A stretch of DNA of 64,000 nt from Gluconacetobacter asukensis (GTDB lineage: Bacteria; Pseudomonadota; Alphaproteobacteria; Acetobacterales; Acetobacteraceae): contig NZ_JABEQE010000007.1 in assembly GCF_014174375.1 (NCBI RefSeq), positions 62,001-126,000 on the forward strand. The letters are read 5' to 3'. Of this stretch, positions 1 through 8,059 are shown one piece after another (the stretch's first letter is position 1; each line of letters starts with the position of its first letter). A model generated the notes under the pieces. It did no database searches and had not been told where the DNA came from. It saw only the letters and a list, made by a program, of their open reading frames with translations. Both the position numbers and the translations under genes were made by a program.

Positions 1-2
1 GG

Positions 3-473
3 AGCGCCGGGGCCAGGAATCCGATTCTGGTGTCGGGCATCGGCTGGGATTCCGCGCATGGGTTTGCAACGCAGAACGGGCCGGATATGGCGGCGTTGAA
101 AGACCCGGCCCATGCTCTGATTTTCGAGGTGCATGAATATTTCGACAGGGACAGTAGTGGCCGGAGTGCTGAGTGCGTCCCGGCAGAGCAGGCGATCGGG
201 CGCCTGACATCCTTTACGGCATGGCTGCACCAGACAGGCAATGTCGGTTTCCTGGGGGAATTCGGCGTGGGGCGGAATGCGGCATGCCTTGATGTGCTGG
301 AGAAGGTCGCCGCCTATCTCGCGGTGAATCAGTCGGTCTGGCGTGGCTGGACCTACTGGGCAGCTGGTCCGCTATGGGGCGAATACATGTACACGCTGGA
401 ACCGACGCGCGACGGGCAGGATCGGCCGCAGATGCAGGTTCTGGAACGGCATCTGAACCACCATGAGGGATGA
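3..473 (+). CDS. Glycoside hydrolase family 5 (cellulase-like), C-terminal part
   Basis: The reading frame is open from the left edge, so only the last ~156 residues of a longer protein are present. A V-H-E-Y-F-D segment and, further on, F-L-G-E-F-G fit the GH5 fold; the Glu of L-G-E-F-G is the expected catalytic nucleophile. It is followed by a W-R-G-W-T-Y-W-A strand typical of the last beta strands of endoglucanase-type GH5 enzymes. The family cleaves beta-1,4-glucans or related polysaccharides; the N-terminal half that would show a signal peptide and the acid/base Glu lies outside the window. It sits upstream of a glycosyltransferase and a flippase, so a role in trimming a secreted polysaccharide is plausible but inferred. 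An internal GTG at 30 is not the true start because homology continues upstream. Confidence 0.8.
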   Translation, partial: SAGARNPILVSGIGWDSAHGFATQNGPDMAALKDPAHALIFEVHEYFDRDSSGRSAECVPAEQAIGRLTSFTAWLHQTGNVGFLGEFGVGRNAACLDVLEKVAAYLAVNQSVWRGWTYWAAGPLWGEYMYTLEPTRDGQDRPQMQVLERHLNHHEG

Positions 474-513
474 CCGGCGCATCAGAAATAGAGCGGAGCA
501 GGAAAGGAGCAAC

Positions 514-1671
514 ATGGTGGCCGATTCCCTGATCGATATCCTGATCCCGGCCTATAATGCGGAAGCGACCATCCGCGAGGCCATCGACAGCCTGCGCGGC
601 CAGACCATCGCCACGATCCGCATCGTTGTCGTCGATGACGGTTCGACCGACGAGACAGGCCGGATACTGGCCGAGCTGGCGTCGCAGGACCCGCGGATCG
701 TGGTTTTGACGCAGCCGAATGGCGGTATCACAGCCGCGCTGAACCATGGGCTATCGCTGTGTCGCGCGCCGTTTATTGCCCGGCTGGATGCTGACGATCT
801 GGCAGCGCCCGACCGTCTCGAGCGGCAGGTCGGATACATGACGGCGCATCTGGATTGCATCGCCCTGTCCGGTAGCGGCCGGCATATCGATGCCCACGGG
901 CGTCCGACGGGCGACAGGGTACGCGCCCCCCGGATAGACCGGGCCGATCCGTCCTGGCTGCCGGCGCGCGAGCCCTATCTGCCCCAGCCTTTCCTGATGA
1001 TGCGGCGCGCGGCGTTCGACCGGGTAGGGGGCTATCGCAGTCTGGCGGTGGCGGAGGACAGCGACCTGTGCTGGCGCCTGCAAGAAGTCGGAACCATGCT
1101 GAACCTTCCGGAAGATTTCGGTTCGTACCGGGTGCATGCGAACAGTATTTCCAGCGCCTCGATCCGCAATGGGCGGTCGATGGCGTTCTGGTCGCAGATG
1201 GCGGCGGTGTCTGCCCGCCGGCGCCGGGCGAGGCAGCCCGACCTGGCCTTTTCCGCGGATGAATTGCGGCGTTGCGCGCAGGCGGTTTCGCTGGAGGATT
1301 TTCTGCATGCGGGTGCGGCAGTCCTGAGCGCGGACGAACGGTCCTGGCTGGCGCTGGCCATGGGGATGAAGCTGGTCGCGCTGGCTTTCTACCGTCCGTT
1401 TGAACTGGATAGCACGGATTGCGGCTTCATCCGCCGCGCGCTGCGGGATCCCTCCATCTCGATCCGGGCGGAAAATCGGGCGGAGATGGCGGATCATCTG
1501 ATGGGAACAGCGACGCGGCTGGCCATTCGCGGGCGCTTCGGCGATGCACTGGGGCTGGTGGCGCCCGCGCGCTATCCGGTGCTGCTGGGGCGTATCTCGT
1601 TCCGGCTGATTTTGCCTCAGGGGGTGCGGGAGATGTTCAAGCGTCTGGCCGGCCGTGCCCAGCCGGCCTGA
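514..1671 (+). CDS. Family 2 glycosyltransferase
   Basis: A 385-residue GT2 enzyme that transfers a sugar from a nucleotide donor to a growing glycan at the inner face of the membrane. The N-terminal nucleotide-binding fold has the V-V-D-D-G-S motif near residues 39-45 and the metal-binding D-A-D near 92-94. The C-terminal ~130 residues are less conserved and have no clear membrane helix. An ATG at 463 is possible, but the ATG at 514 has an AAGGAG five bases upstream and begins where family similarity begins, so 514 is preferred. It follows the GH5 gene and precedes a flippase, consistent with an exopolysaccharide or lipopolysaccharide locus. Donor and acceptor cannot be told from sequence. 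Confidence 0.88.
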   Translation: MVADSLIDILIPAYNAEATIREAIDSLRGQTIATIRIVVVDDGSTDETGRILAELASQDPRIVVLTQPNGGITAALNHGLSLCRAPFIARLDADDLAAPDRLERQVGYMTAHLDCIALSGSGRHIDAHGRPTGDRVRAPRIDRADPSWLPAREPYLPQPFLMMRRAAFDRVGGYRSLAVAEDSDLCWRLQEVGTMLNLPEDFGSYRVHANSISSASIRNGRSMAFWSQMAAVSARRRRARQPDLAFSADELRRCAQAVSLEDFLHAGAAVLSADERSWLALAMGMKLVALAFYRPFELDSTDCGFIRRALRDPSISIRAENRAEMADHLMGTATRLAIRGRFGDALGLVAPARYPVLLGRISFRLILPQGVREMFKRLAGRAQPA

Positions 1672-1728
1672 CGGCGTGATCGCGGCATCGGGCCGCGCGG
1701 GTAACGAAGCAGACAGGAAGGGGAACGC

Positions 1729-3261
1729 ATGGCGGAACAGGGGCGGAGCCCGGTGGCGGGTCCAGGTGGTCTGGGCCGGGCGGCGACGAGCGGCGTGTTA
1801 TGGCTGATGGTGCAGAGCCTGGCCGCGCGTGGGATCGGCTTCGTCTCCCAACTGGCCCTGGCATGGCTGCTGACGCCTGAAGATTTCGGGATCATCGGCC
1901 TTGCGTATACGGTTTTTGGCATCACCAATGCGCTGGTCAGCTTCGGGGTAGACGATGTCCTGCTGCAGCGGCAGAAGGCCATGGCGTTCTGGTCCGCGCC
2001 GGCATTCTGGATTTGCCTGTCGCTCGGTCTGCTGGGCATGGTGGGCATGTTGGTCGCGGCTCCGTTTGCTGCCAGATGGTACCAATCGCCGGAACTGGTC
2101 GGCCTGATTGCGGCGCTGGCGATTGCAACGCCGATCAAGACCCTCGCCACCGTGCCGTCGGTCCGCATTCGCGCCGATATGAATTTCCGTTTTCTGGCCG
2201 CTTACAACACTTTCGAGATCTTCGCCCTGCAACTGGGTACGATCCTGCTGGCGTGGCTGGGATGTGGCGCCTACAGTTTTGCGATTCCCATACCGCTGCT
2301 GGCGATGACTAAGGCTGCCCTGTTCTGGTGGAAGGCGCCCCCGCGGATCGCCCGTAGTTTCCGTAAGGTCCAGTTGAATTATATTATGGGCAGCAGCACC
2401 ACCGTTTTCGCCACCAGGACGATCATCGAAATTATCAATCAGGGTGACTATATCGTGCTGGGGTTGATTGCCTCGCATTCCGTGGTCGGCCTCTATTTCT
2501 TCGCTTTCCGCTTCTCGGCGCAGCCGGTGCGGATGCTGGCCGGCAATTTCATCAATGTTCTGCTGCCTGCATTCGCACAACTGCGTACCGACCCGCAACG
2601 CCAGACCGAGGCCGCACTGAAGGCCTGCCGCCTGCTGGCCTATATTGTCGTGCCGTTCTGTTTCCTCCAGGCCGTCCTCGCGGGTCCCGGCCTGCATTTC
2701 CTGTTCGGTGAGCGCTGGATGGCGGCGGTGCCGTTCGTGCAGATCCTCAGTCTCGGGCTTCCGTTCGACGCGGTGTCGTGGATTACGGGCTCGCTGCTCA
2801 GTGCCCGGCGCGAATTCCGGCTGGCGCTGATCTTTGCCGTCATTTCTGCCCCGGTCTTCTTCGGCGTGGTGATCGCAGGGGGGGTGGCCGGCAATGCGAT
2901 GGGTGTCGCGGTGGCTGTGGCGCTCTATTATTTTACCTATCCCCCGCTCTGCTCGCTGCTGATTCTGAACCGCTGCGGGGTGCCGGTCGGGCGGGTGATG
3001 GAACTCTACGTCATTCCCTTTGTCATTTCGGCATGTGCCATGGGGCTGGGATATGCGGGTTCCCTGCTGCCAGTCATCAACGCCCATGATCTGTCCCGGA
3101 TTATCGTGATCGGGGTGGTGGGCACGGGACTGTATCCGGTCATGCTGTTCGTGCTGCGGCGCAACGTGTTTGACCAGCTTGCCGAGCGGTTCGGCGGCAT
3201 ACTGGGCAAGGCGCGGCGCGTCAGCGTCCGTGGTCCTCAGTCGGTGGCCACCGGGGGGTGA
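1729..3261 (+). CDS. Polysaccharide flippase (Wzx/MOP-type lipopolysaccharide exporter)
   Basis: A 510-residue polytopic membrane protein with about 12-14 hydrophobic segments, starting with an N-terminal G-V-L-W-L-M-V-Q-S-L segment typical of the Wzx/WzxC branch of the MOP superfamily. These proteins flip undecaprenyl-linked oligosaccharides across the inner membrane. The internal L-L-T-P-E-D-F-G-I-I-G-L segment is a WzxC-type signature. The ATG at 1729 has an AGGAAGG Shine-Dalgarno. It lies 57 bases after the GT2 gene and is probably co-transcribed with it. The partner polymerase and regulator genes are not in the window. Confidence 0.88.
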   Translation: MAEQGRSPVAGPGGLGRAATSGVLWLMVQSLAARGIGFVSQLALAWLLTPEDFGIIGLAYTVFGITNALVSFGVDDVLLQRQKAMAFWSAPAFWICLSLGLLGMVGMLVAAPFAARWYQSPELVGLIAALAIATPIKTLATVPSVRIRADMNFRFLAAYNTFEIFALQLGTILLAWLGCGAYSFAIPIPLLAMTKAALFWWKAPPRIARSFRKVQLNYIMGSSTTVFATRTIIEIINQGDYIVLGLIASHSVVGLYFFAFRFSAQPVRMLAGNFINVLLPAFAQLRTDPQRQTEAALKACRLLAYIVVPFCFLQAVLAGPGLHFLFGERWMAAVPFVQILSLGLPFDAVSWITGSLLSARREFRLALIFAVISAPVFFGVVIAGGVAGNAMGVAVAVALYYFTYPPLCSLLILNRCGVPVGRVMELYVIPFVISACAMGLGYAGSLLPVINAHDLSRIIVIGVVGTGLYPVMLFVLRRNVFDQLAERFGGILGKARRVSVRGPQSVATGG

Positions 3262-3300
3262 TCATTCGTCTGTCCGTCATGCATTCGGGGACCGGGGCGG

Positions 3301-4158
3301 CTATCGCTCGCCGGAACGGCGCGGCAGCGCACGCAGGACGCGGCGGACGGTCCTCAGGCCCCTGATTATGGGCTGAGGCAGAACGTTATGGAGGGCCGCC
3401 TGCAGGCGCGCATTGGCCGATCGGCCGAAACGTGGGACGTAGAGTGTGGAAGTCCGGCGCCGACGCACGCGCTGAGTGCCAGCGTCGCTGGTATAGAAAT
3501 AGGCGATCACCGCCATGCGTTCGCGTCCCGCAAGGATTGGCGTGGGGTGGCCGTGCGCCGCGATCGCCGATTGTTCCATCAGGACGGTACGTCCGAAATG
3601 CGGAATGATCTCAACCGCGCGTCGTGCCGGGTTCATCGCCCATAATTCCAGATTACCGCCGCATGTTTGATCCCATTCGTCGTTAAGATAGGTTATGATT
3701 ACCAAGCGGTTGGTCAGCAACGTCGTAGGATGATGTTGGAAGTCGATGTGCAGATCAAAAAAACCCTGTCCCGAGACAACATGCAGACCGCCGCCATAAA
3801 GCGTGGGATCGGGAAGCAAGGCTTCAATCCCAGTCAATTGTGTCATGAGCCGCAGGAAAGGGCCAGAATTGATGAAATCAAAATATTTTTGAAGATATGG
3901 TGGGAAATCAGAGTCCGGTTGGGTGCCGCGTTTCTTCTGCAGCGCCGTATCGAAGGATTTCCAGCACAGATTGCGGTCTTCGCGGCACTCGTTCAGGATG
4001 TTGCGTATCCAGGAGGCGGGAAACAGGTCATCGACGATCAGATGGGGAAAGGGCTGGGCCGCCAGATACTGCGCTCTCAGCCGGTCTGGCTGGTCCATGA
4101 AACGGAGGTCCTGGACGGAATAAAGGTTCGCCGATCGTGTTTCGATACCTGGAGCCAT
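3301..4158 (-). CDS. 2-oxoglutarate/Fe(II)-dependent oxygenase
   Basis: A 285-residue non-heme iron oxygenase of the prolyl-hydroxylase-like superfamily. The iron triad is visible as His137-x-Asp139 (F-D-L-H-I-D) and a distal His in A-H-G-H-P (202 or 204), followed by Arg in G-R-E-R-M (212 or 214) that would bind 2-oxoglutarate. A core G-G-N-L-E-L-W strand near 167-173 is typical of the family. The ATG at 4158 is preceded by AAGGG at good spacing. It is convergent with the flippase, and oxygenases of this kind often accompany glycan loci, but the substrate is unknown. The gene is less GC-rich than its neighbours and borders an AT-rich stretch, which may indicate transfer. Confidence 0.8.
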   Translation of the reverse strand: MAPGIETRSANLYSVQDLRFMDQPDRLRAQYLAAQPFPHLIVDDLFPASWIRNILNECREDRNLCWKSFDTALQKKRGTQPDSDFPPYLQKYFDFINSGPFLRLMTQLTGIEALLPDPTLYGGGLHVVSGQGFFDLHIDFQHHPTTLLTNRLVIITYLNDEWDQTCGGNLELWAMNPARRAVEIIPHFGRTVLMEQSAIAAHGHPTPILAGRERMAVIAYFYTSDAGTQRVRRRRTSTLYVPRFGRSANARLQAALHNVLPQPIIRGLRTVRRVLRALPRRSGER

Positions 4159-4783
4159 GCAGCCGCCCTTTTTGCTTGTTCTATGGCCGGTTTACCACGG
4201 CGCGGTACAAACGGATTCCATCTAATACGACGGCAAAGGAAGGATAGGATGCTCGGTTCCTGTCAGTTTGATCAGATGCAGATATGCAAACGCTATATCG
4301 ATGCGCCAAGTGAAATTTTGCACTGGTTGGATCATATATTTCCTCTCTGGCTTTTACAACATTTCATTGCAAAATAAAGGAATGCAGGACGGTGCGGAGA
4401 AATATTTCGCGATATCGAGAAACAATCTTGTTGCTCGGGACAGCAAATCAGGCAGTCACGCTGTAACGTGGCCATGTCGATGATAAAGCGGTATTTCACG
4501 TTAAGGCCCGGTATCCAGGTTTATACAACTTCGGTCTTGTCCAAGTTGATCGGGATTAGCTGGCACCACAGAGATGGCTCCAGGAAATCGGACAGGCATG
4601 AGTGTCATTTTAGTTCGAAAATCGTAATTAATGTACGCTGACCATATCGCTTCTGGTTCCCGGTGCTGGATTGAAAGTTCCAGATGGGAACCTGACCTCA
4701 GATCTGAAAGGTTGTCGTATATATTGATCATGTTATAGGATTATATATCAAGTGATGCCTGCGGCAAGGTTTCTGTTTGCTTG
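4159..4783. other. AT-rich non-coding stretch at the island edge
   Basis: About 620 bases with visibly lower GC than the rest of the window and no open frame that looks coding. It holds the leader of the leftward oxygenase gene and several TATAT-rich tracts around 4700-4750. A leftward frame at 4501-4731 (76 codons) lacks a ribosome-binding site and recognisable similarity, so it is not called. The base composition break supports horizontally acquired DNA next to the recombinase. Confidence 0.6.
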
Positions 4784-6475
4784 TTATGCGGCAACGCGGG
4801 GTATTCCACGCGTCACCAATCGCAAGTATCGTTGGTTGCCTTCCCCCGCAACCATCTTGACTTGCGACGCAAGAACAGAGCCCGAACCGGCAACGGTCGG
4901 GCTCTTTTGCTTTGCCCCCGCCGCGATCGTCAGGATGCCGGCGAGGTCGCCGTGCAGTTCCACGCGCAACGCGCCATCGACTGGCGTCAGCACAATTCGC
5001 TCAATCAGGGAGCGGATGAGGTCGGCTGCCTCCAGGCGGGTGGTATCCTGTTGCAGAGCGTTGTGCAGGGCAGTGACCCGCTCGCGATAGACGACCGCCA
5101 TGCTGGGATGTAGGACAGGCGGCGGTTCGTCGATCGTGGCCAGGGTTTCCTCGGCCTGGGCTTTCCGCCGTTCCAGTTTCTGGCTGCGTTCCTTGATTCG
5201 TTCTTCGGGCAGGGTGCCTTTGAGCAGGGCATCCATCAGCGTGTCGAACTCGCGCTCGACGCGCTGGAGTTCAGCCTTGGCGGCGCTGATGCCGGCCGAG
5301 GCCTCGATCCGCTGCTCGTTCATTCGGCGGGTGAATTCATCGCAGAACACCGCGAACAGCTCTGGGTCCATCAGATGGGTCTTGAGCGCGGTCAGCACGC
5401 GGGATTCCAGGGCGTCGCGGCGGATGTTCATTCGATTGCCGCAGGTGCCCTTGTTGCGGGCGGTCGAGCACCCGACCAGGGTGCCGGACACCATCGAATA
5501 GCCACCGCCGCAGCAGCCACATTTGGTCAGGCCGGTGAACAGATATTTGCCGCGCTGACGCTCGTGCAGGCGGTTGGTGTCGCCGGTGTCGCGGTCGATC
5601 TTGATCGCCTTCTGCGTGGCCTTGACCTTGTCCCACAGCGCCTGGTCGATGATCCGCAGTTCCGGCACCTCCTGGATAACCCAATCGTCCGTTGGGTTGG
5701 GGCGGGAGACCCGCTTGCCGGTCTCGGGATCCTTGAGATAGCGCAGCCGGTTCCAGACCAGGCGGCCGATATACATCTCGTTGTTGAGAATGCCGGTGCC
5801 GCGCTGGCGGTTGCCGTTGATGGTGGTGAAGCCCCAATCACCGCCCGTGGGGGCGGAGATGCCGTCGTCGTTGAGGGCGACGGCGATCCGCTTGGGTGAG
5901 CGGCCGTTGGCGAACTCATGGAAGATGCGGCGGACGATAGCCGCCTCGGCGTCGTTGATGCTGCGATTGCCGCGGATCGGCTCGCCACGATCGTCGATCT
6001 GGCGCACCACGTCATAGCCGTACGAGTTACCGCCGCCGGATTTGCCGTCCTCGATCCGGCCGCGCAGACCACGGCGGACCTTGTCGGCCAGATCCTTGAG
6101 GAACAGGGCGTTCATGGTGCCCTTGAGGCCGACATGCAGGTGGGTGACGTCGCCTTCAGACAGGGTGACGATGCGCACCCCGGCGAAGGCCATGCGCTTG
6201 TGCAGGCCGGCGATGTCCTCCTGGTCGCGGGACAGGCGGTCCATGGCCTCGGCCAGCACGATGGTGAAGCGGCTGCGCTGCGCGTCCTGCACCAGTTCCT
6301 GGATGCCGGGTCGCAGCAGCAGCGAGGCGCCCGAGATGGCCCGGTCGGTGTAGCTGTCGACGATGCTCCAGCCCTGTTTCGTGGCGTGCTCCCGGCAGAG
6401 CCGGAGTTGGTCCTCGATCGAAGCGTCGCGCTGGTGGTCGGAGGAATAGCGGGCATACAGGGCGACGCGGGTCAT
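4784..6475 (-). CDS. Large serine recombinase (site-specific integrase)
   Basis: A 563-residue large serine recombinase that integrates or excises DNA at att sites. The N-terminal resolvase domain starts Y-A-R-Y-S-S with the nucleophile near Ser11, and has E-A-x-D-R-L-S-R-D in the catalytic region. A recombinase domain follows, then a zinc-ribbon (C-G-C-C-G-G and a later C-G-N, about 320-350), and a long charged coiled coil near 390-450. It is preceded 9 bases upstream by a small gene read in the same direction. The last ~25 codons run across a + strand terminator and 16 bases matching the 3' end of initiator tRNA, so the true functional C-terminus may be a little shorter. It appears intact and could be active. 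Confidence 0.93.
   Translation of the reverse strand: MTRVALYARYSSDHQRDASIEDQLRLCREHATKQGWSIVDSYTDRAISGASLLLRPGIQELVQDAQRSRFTIVLAEAMDRLSRDQEDIAGLHKRMAFAGVRIVTLSEGDVTHLHVGLKGTMNALFLKDLADKVRRGLRGRIEDGKSGGGNSYGYDVVRQIDDRGEPIRGNRSINDAEAAIVRRIFHEFANGRSPKRIAVALNDDGISAPTGGDWGFTTINGNRQRGTGILNNEMYIGRLVWNRLRYLKDPETGKRVSRPNPTDDWVIQEVPELRIIDQALWDKVKATQKAIKIDRDTGDTNRLHERQRGKYLFTGLTKCGCCGGGYSMVSGTLVGCSTARNKGTCGNRMNIRRDALESRVLTALKTHLMDPELFAVFCDEFTRRMNEQRIEASAGISAAKAELQRVEREFDTLMDALLKGTLPEERIKERSQKLERRKAQAEETLATIDEPPPVLHPSMAVVYRERVTALHNALQQDTTRLEAADLIRSLIERIVLTPVDGALRVELHGDLAGILTIAAGAKQKSPTVAGSGSVLASQVKMVAGEGNQRYLRLVTRGIPRVAA
4839..4854 (+). other. Initiator-tRNA 3'-end scar (candidate att core)
   Basis: The + strand reads CCTTCCCCCGCAACCA, matching 15 of 16 bases of the conserved 3' end of bacterial tRNA-fMet (CCTGCCCCCGCAACCA). 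No tRNA body precedes it. Read antisense, the recombinase frame gives M-V-A-G-E-G here; the same frame through an intact tRNA-fMet would give VAGAGFEPATFRL. This is what an attachment core for an element that targets the tRNA-fMet 3' end would look like. Integration use is inferred. Confidence 0.6.
4877..4908 (+). terminator. Rho-independent terminator facing right
   Basis: Arms 4877-4889 and 4894-4905 form about 12 base pairs with one bulged A and a GCAA tetraloop, followed by TTTT at 4905-4908. It lies inside the 3' end of the leftward recombinase gene and 22 bases beyond the tRNA-fMet-like 3' end, just where the terminator of a tRNA-fMet gene would be. Confidence 0.75.
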
Positions 6476-6484
6476 GGACGGCTC

Positions 6485-6667
6485 CTATTCTGTCGGGCCG
6501 GTCTTCCTGCGGTTGCGCGCGGCGTTGATATAGTCGTCGGCGGCCTGACGGGCGAGAAGACGGACCAGGGCAACCAGCCGGGGATCGCGCGTGCGGAGCG
6601 TCAGGGCGAGGCGGTCGGAAGCCGCGTCGTTCCCCCGTGTAGGCACGATCTTGCTGGCGTCGGTCAT
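6485..6667 (-). CDS. Small recombinase-associated protein, function unknown
   Basis: A 60-residue basic protein (start at the ATG at 6667, with a GGGGAT tract upstream) ending 9 bases before the recombinase start. It contains a likely amphipathic helix around residues 28-50 rich in Leu, Arg and Ala, and a basic C-terminal tail (R-N-R-R-K). No known domain is recognised. Its tight spacing suggests co-expression with the recombinase, possibly as a directionality or accessory factor, but that is only inferred from position. An upstream in-frame ATG at 6700 is less well supported. Confidence 0.5.
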   Translation of the reverse strand: MTDASKIVPTRGNDAASDRLALTLRTRDPRLVALVRLLARQAADDYINAARNRRKTGPTE

Positions 6668-7089
6668 CGTACCATATCCCCGATCCAAGGCGCATCTCAA
6701 AAATGCTGGCAGGGTCTTGGTAGATCATGCAGAGAGCCGGATGGAATGGCTCAGGGCGGGTGTTCGTGGAGGTAAGCGGCAGTGGCGGGAGATACTGACC
6801 GATGGCGGTTGGTGATGATGTTCGGCGGCCGAAGTGGTGCTTAGACGGTGCATGGCGCGTGGGCCTATGCCTCTTTGGGCTGATATCAGTCAGGTTGCTC
6901 GCGCCTTCATGTCAGACGCTCTGCCTCTACCGTCAGCGCTCCGAACGCCGACATAAACTGGGTGTCGACTTTTTAGTTTGGATGGGCCGCTGTGTGACCA
7001 TAAGCAGACCCTACAGTCTGGCCGAAAGGCGAATCTACACGAGAGATCAACTTAGAATGCTGCGACTAAAACATACCAGGAGGCAGTTG
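6668..7089. other. Intergenic stretch inside the island, no gene recognised
   Basis: About 420 bases between the recombinase unit and the helicase stump. The only sizeable frame (rightward, 6802-7095) has a composition and codon pattern unlike a real gene and no recognised domain. The stretch carries no clear repeat or terminator. It presumably held the promoter of the leftward recombinase unit plus remnants of deleted cargo. Confidence 0.4.
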
Positions 7090-7690
7090 TCATAGCGCCG
7101 GGCCGATATCCCGGATCGGGTGGCCAGCGAACCATCCCGACAGTGTCCCCAACGCTCCGGGCTCAAGCCGATGCGTGAAGACGAGCGCCAAGCGCCGCTT
7201 CGGCCGGGAGACCGCGACATAGAACAGGTTACGGTAACGCTCGTAGGCCGCCGTTCGAGTGCCGATCAGGCTAGGGCTTCCGGCCATCTTAAGATAGAGA
7301 TTGAAGTCGTAATCGTTCCAGCCGCGCCCCAACACGACGAGGACATTTTCGAACTGGTCGCCCTTCACCCCGTGCTTGGTTTCAAACGGCGAGTGACCAT
7401 CGAGATATTCGCAGAGCGCGATGACCTCTTGGTAGGACACTGCATGAAGCGCATGGAGTTCCTTGACGCGTCCAGTCAGCGGCTCGCCGCCCGCAAGTGC
7501 GTCCGCAAGCGCTCTCTCCTGGCGCACAACCGCGTCTGAGAGAATCGGCAGGCCCGTGGAGGACAGGTGCGCGATCACGTCGCCGACCGTGCCCGTGTCA
7601 CGAAGTTCGCAGAGCCGCCTCATGGCGTCCGCCCACCTAACCTTGTCGGACGGCCCGTTCATCACCGGACGCTCGGCATCAATCGCTTCG
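7090..7690 (-). pseudogene. UvrD-like superfamily 1 helicase, C-terminal remnant
   Basis: About 200 residues of the C-terminal RecA-like domain of a UvrD/Rep-type helicase. Visible are a motif V-like K-H-G-V-K-G-D-Q-F-E-N-V-L-V-V segment and motif VI-like N-L-F-Y-V-A-V-S-R-P-K-R-R-L. The Walker A, motif II and the rest of the N-terminal two thirds are absent. The frame runs upstream into LysR coding DNA read in another phase, so the piece has no start of its own. The stop at 7090 looks natural. Helicases with this ending often partner OLD-family ATPase nucleases in phage defence (for example Gabija GajB); no such partner is present here, so a defence origin is only a possibility. Confidence 0.75.
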
Positions 7691-7948
7691 AACATCGATC
7701 GCTTCGGCCGCTTCCGCCTCGTCCAGCATCGCGCGGCATCGTTCGTAAAAGGCGCGGCCGAGTTCGGTGACACGGAAGCGGCGGCTCGATCGTTCGATCA
7801 GCCGCGCGCCCAGCCGGCTTTCCAGATCCGCTATGCGGCGGCTGAGCTTGGATTTCGGCTCGCGCAGGATGCGGGCCGCCGCCGAAAATCCGCCATGGGC
7901 CACGACCGCGACGAAATAGACATGATCGTTGAGGTCGCGCCGTTGCAT
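7679..7948 (-). pseudogene. LysR-family regulator, truncated to the DNA-binding half
   Basis: The 89 residues comprise the winged helix-turn-helix of a LysR-type regulator (A-V-V-A-H-G-G-F-S-A-A-A near 15-26, then S-R-R-I-A-D-L-E) and the start of the linker helix (R-C-R-A-M-L-D-E-A-E-A-A). The roughly 200-residue effector-binding domain is missing: the frame ends at 7679 inside helicase-derived DNA. It is divergent from the SDR gene, the usual position of its cognate regulator. A folded HTH-only protein could still be made. The break lies beside a 9-base direct repeat (ATCGCTTCG at 7682-7690 and 7698-7706). Confidence 0.85.
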
Positions 7949-7968
7949 CGTTCCTCCAGATGAACGCT

Positions 7969-7992
7969 GTGTGCAGAAACTGCTGTCTACAC
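7969..7992. promoter_or_regulatory. Dyad in the lysR-SDR divergent region, candidate LysR operator
   Basis: GTGT...ACAC ends enclose an inner GCAG-AAA-CTGC palindrome. The position, about 20 bases from the lysR start and 68 from the SDR start, suits a LysR-type binding site. Binding is inferred. Confidence 0.4.
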
Positions 7993-8059
7993 GATTTATC
8001 GTTCCAGGAGCATGTCTGTCTCACCGGCGCAAACAGCGTCGAAAACAGGGAGCAGACCA

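Noticed and set aside
4501-4731. Leftward 76-codon frame in the AT-rich stretch
   Set aside because: No ribosome-binding site, no recognisable domain, and it lies in low-GC DNA where chance frames with few stops are less informative; could be a remnant but not supportable.
4795-4854. Possible shortened tRNA-fMet: CGCGGGG at 4795-4801 pairs with CCCCGC near 4844-4849
   Set aside because: Only 60 bases, with no D, anticodon or T arms between; kept only as a 3'-end scar, and the 5' match is likely chance.
6802-7095. Rightward 97-codon frame within the island
   Set aside because: Composition rich in Cys, Arg and Trp, no domain, no Shine-Dalgarno; looks like a chance frame.
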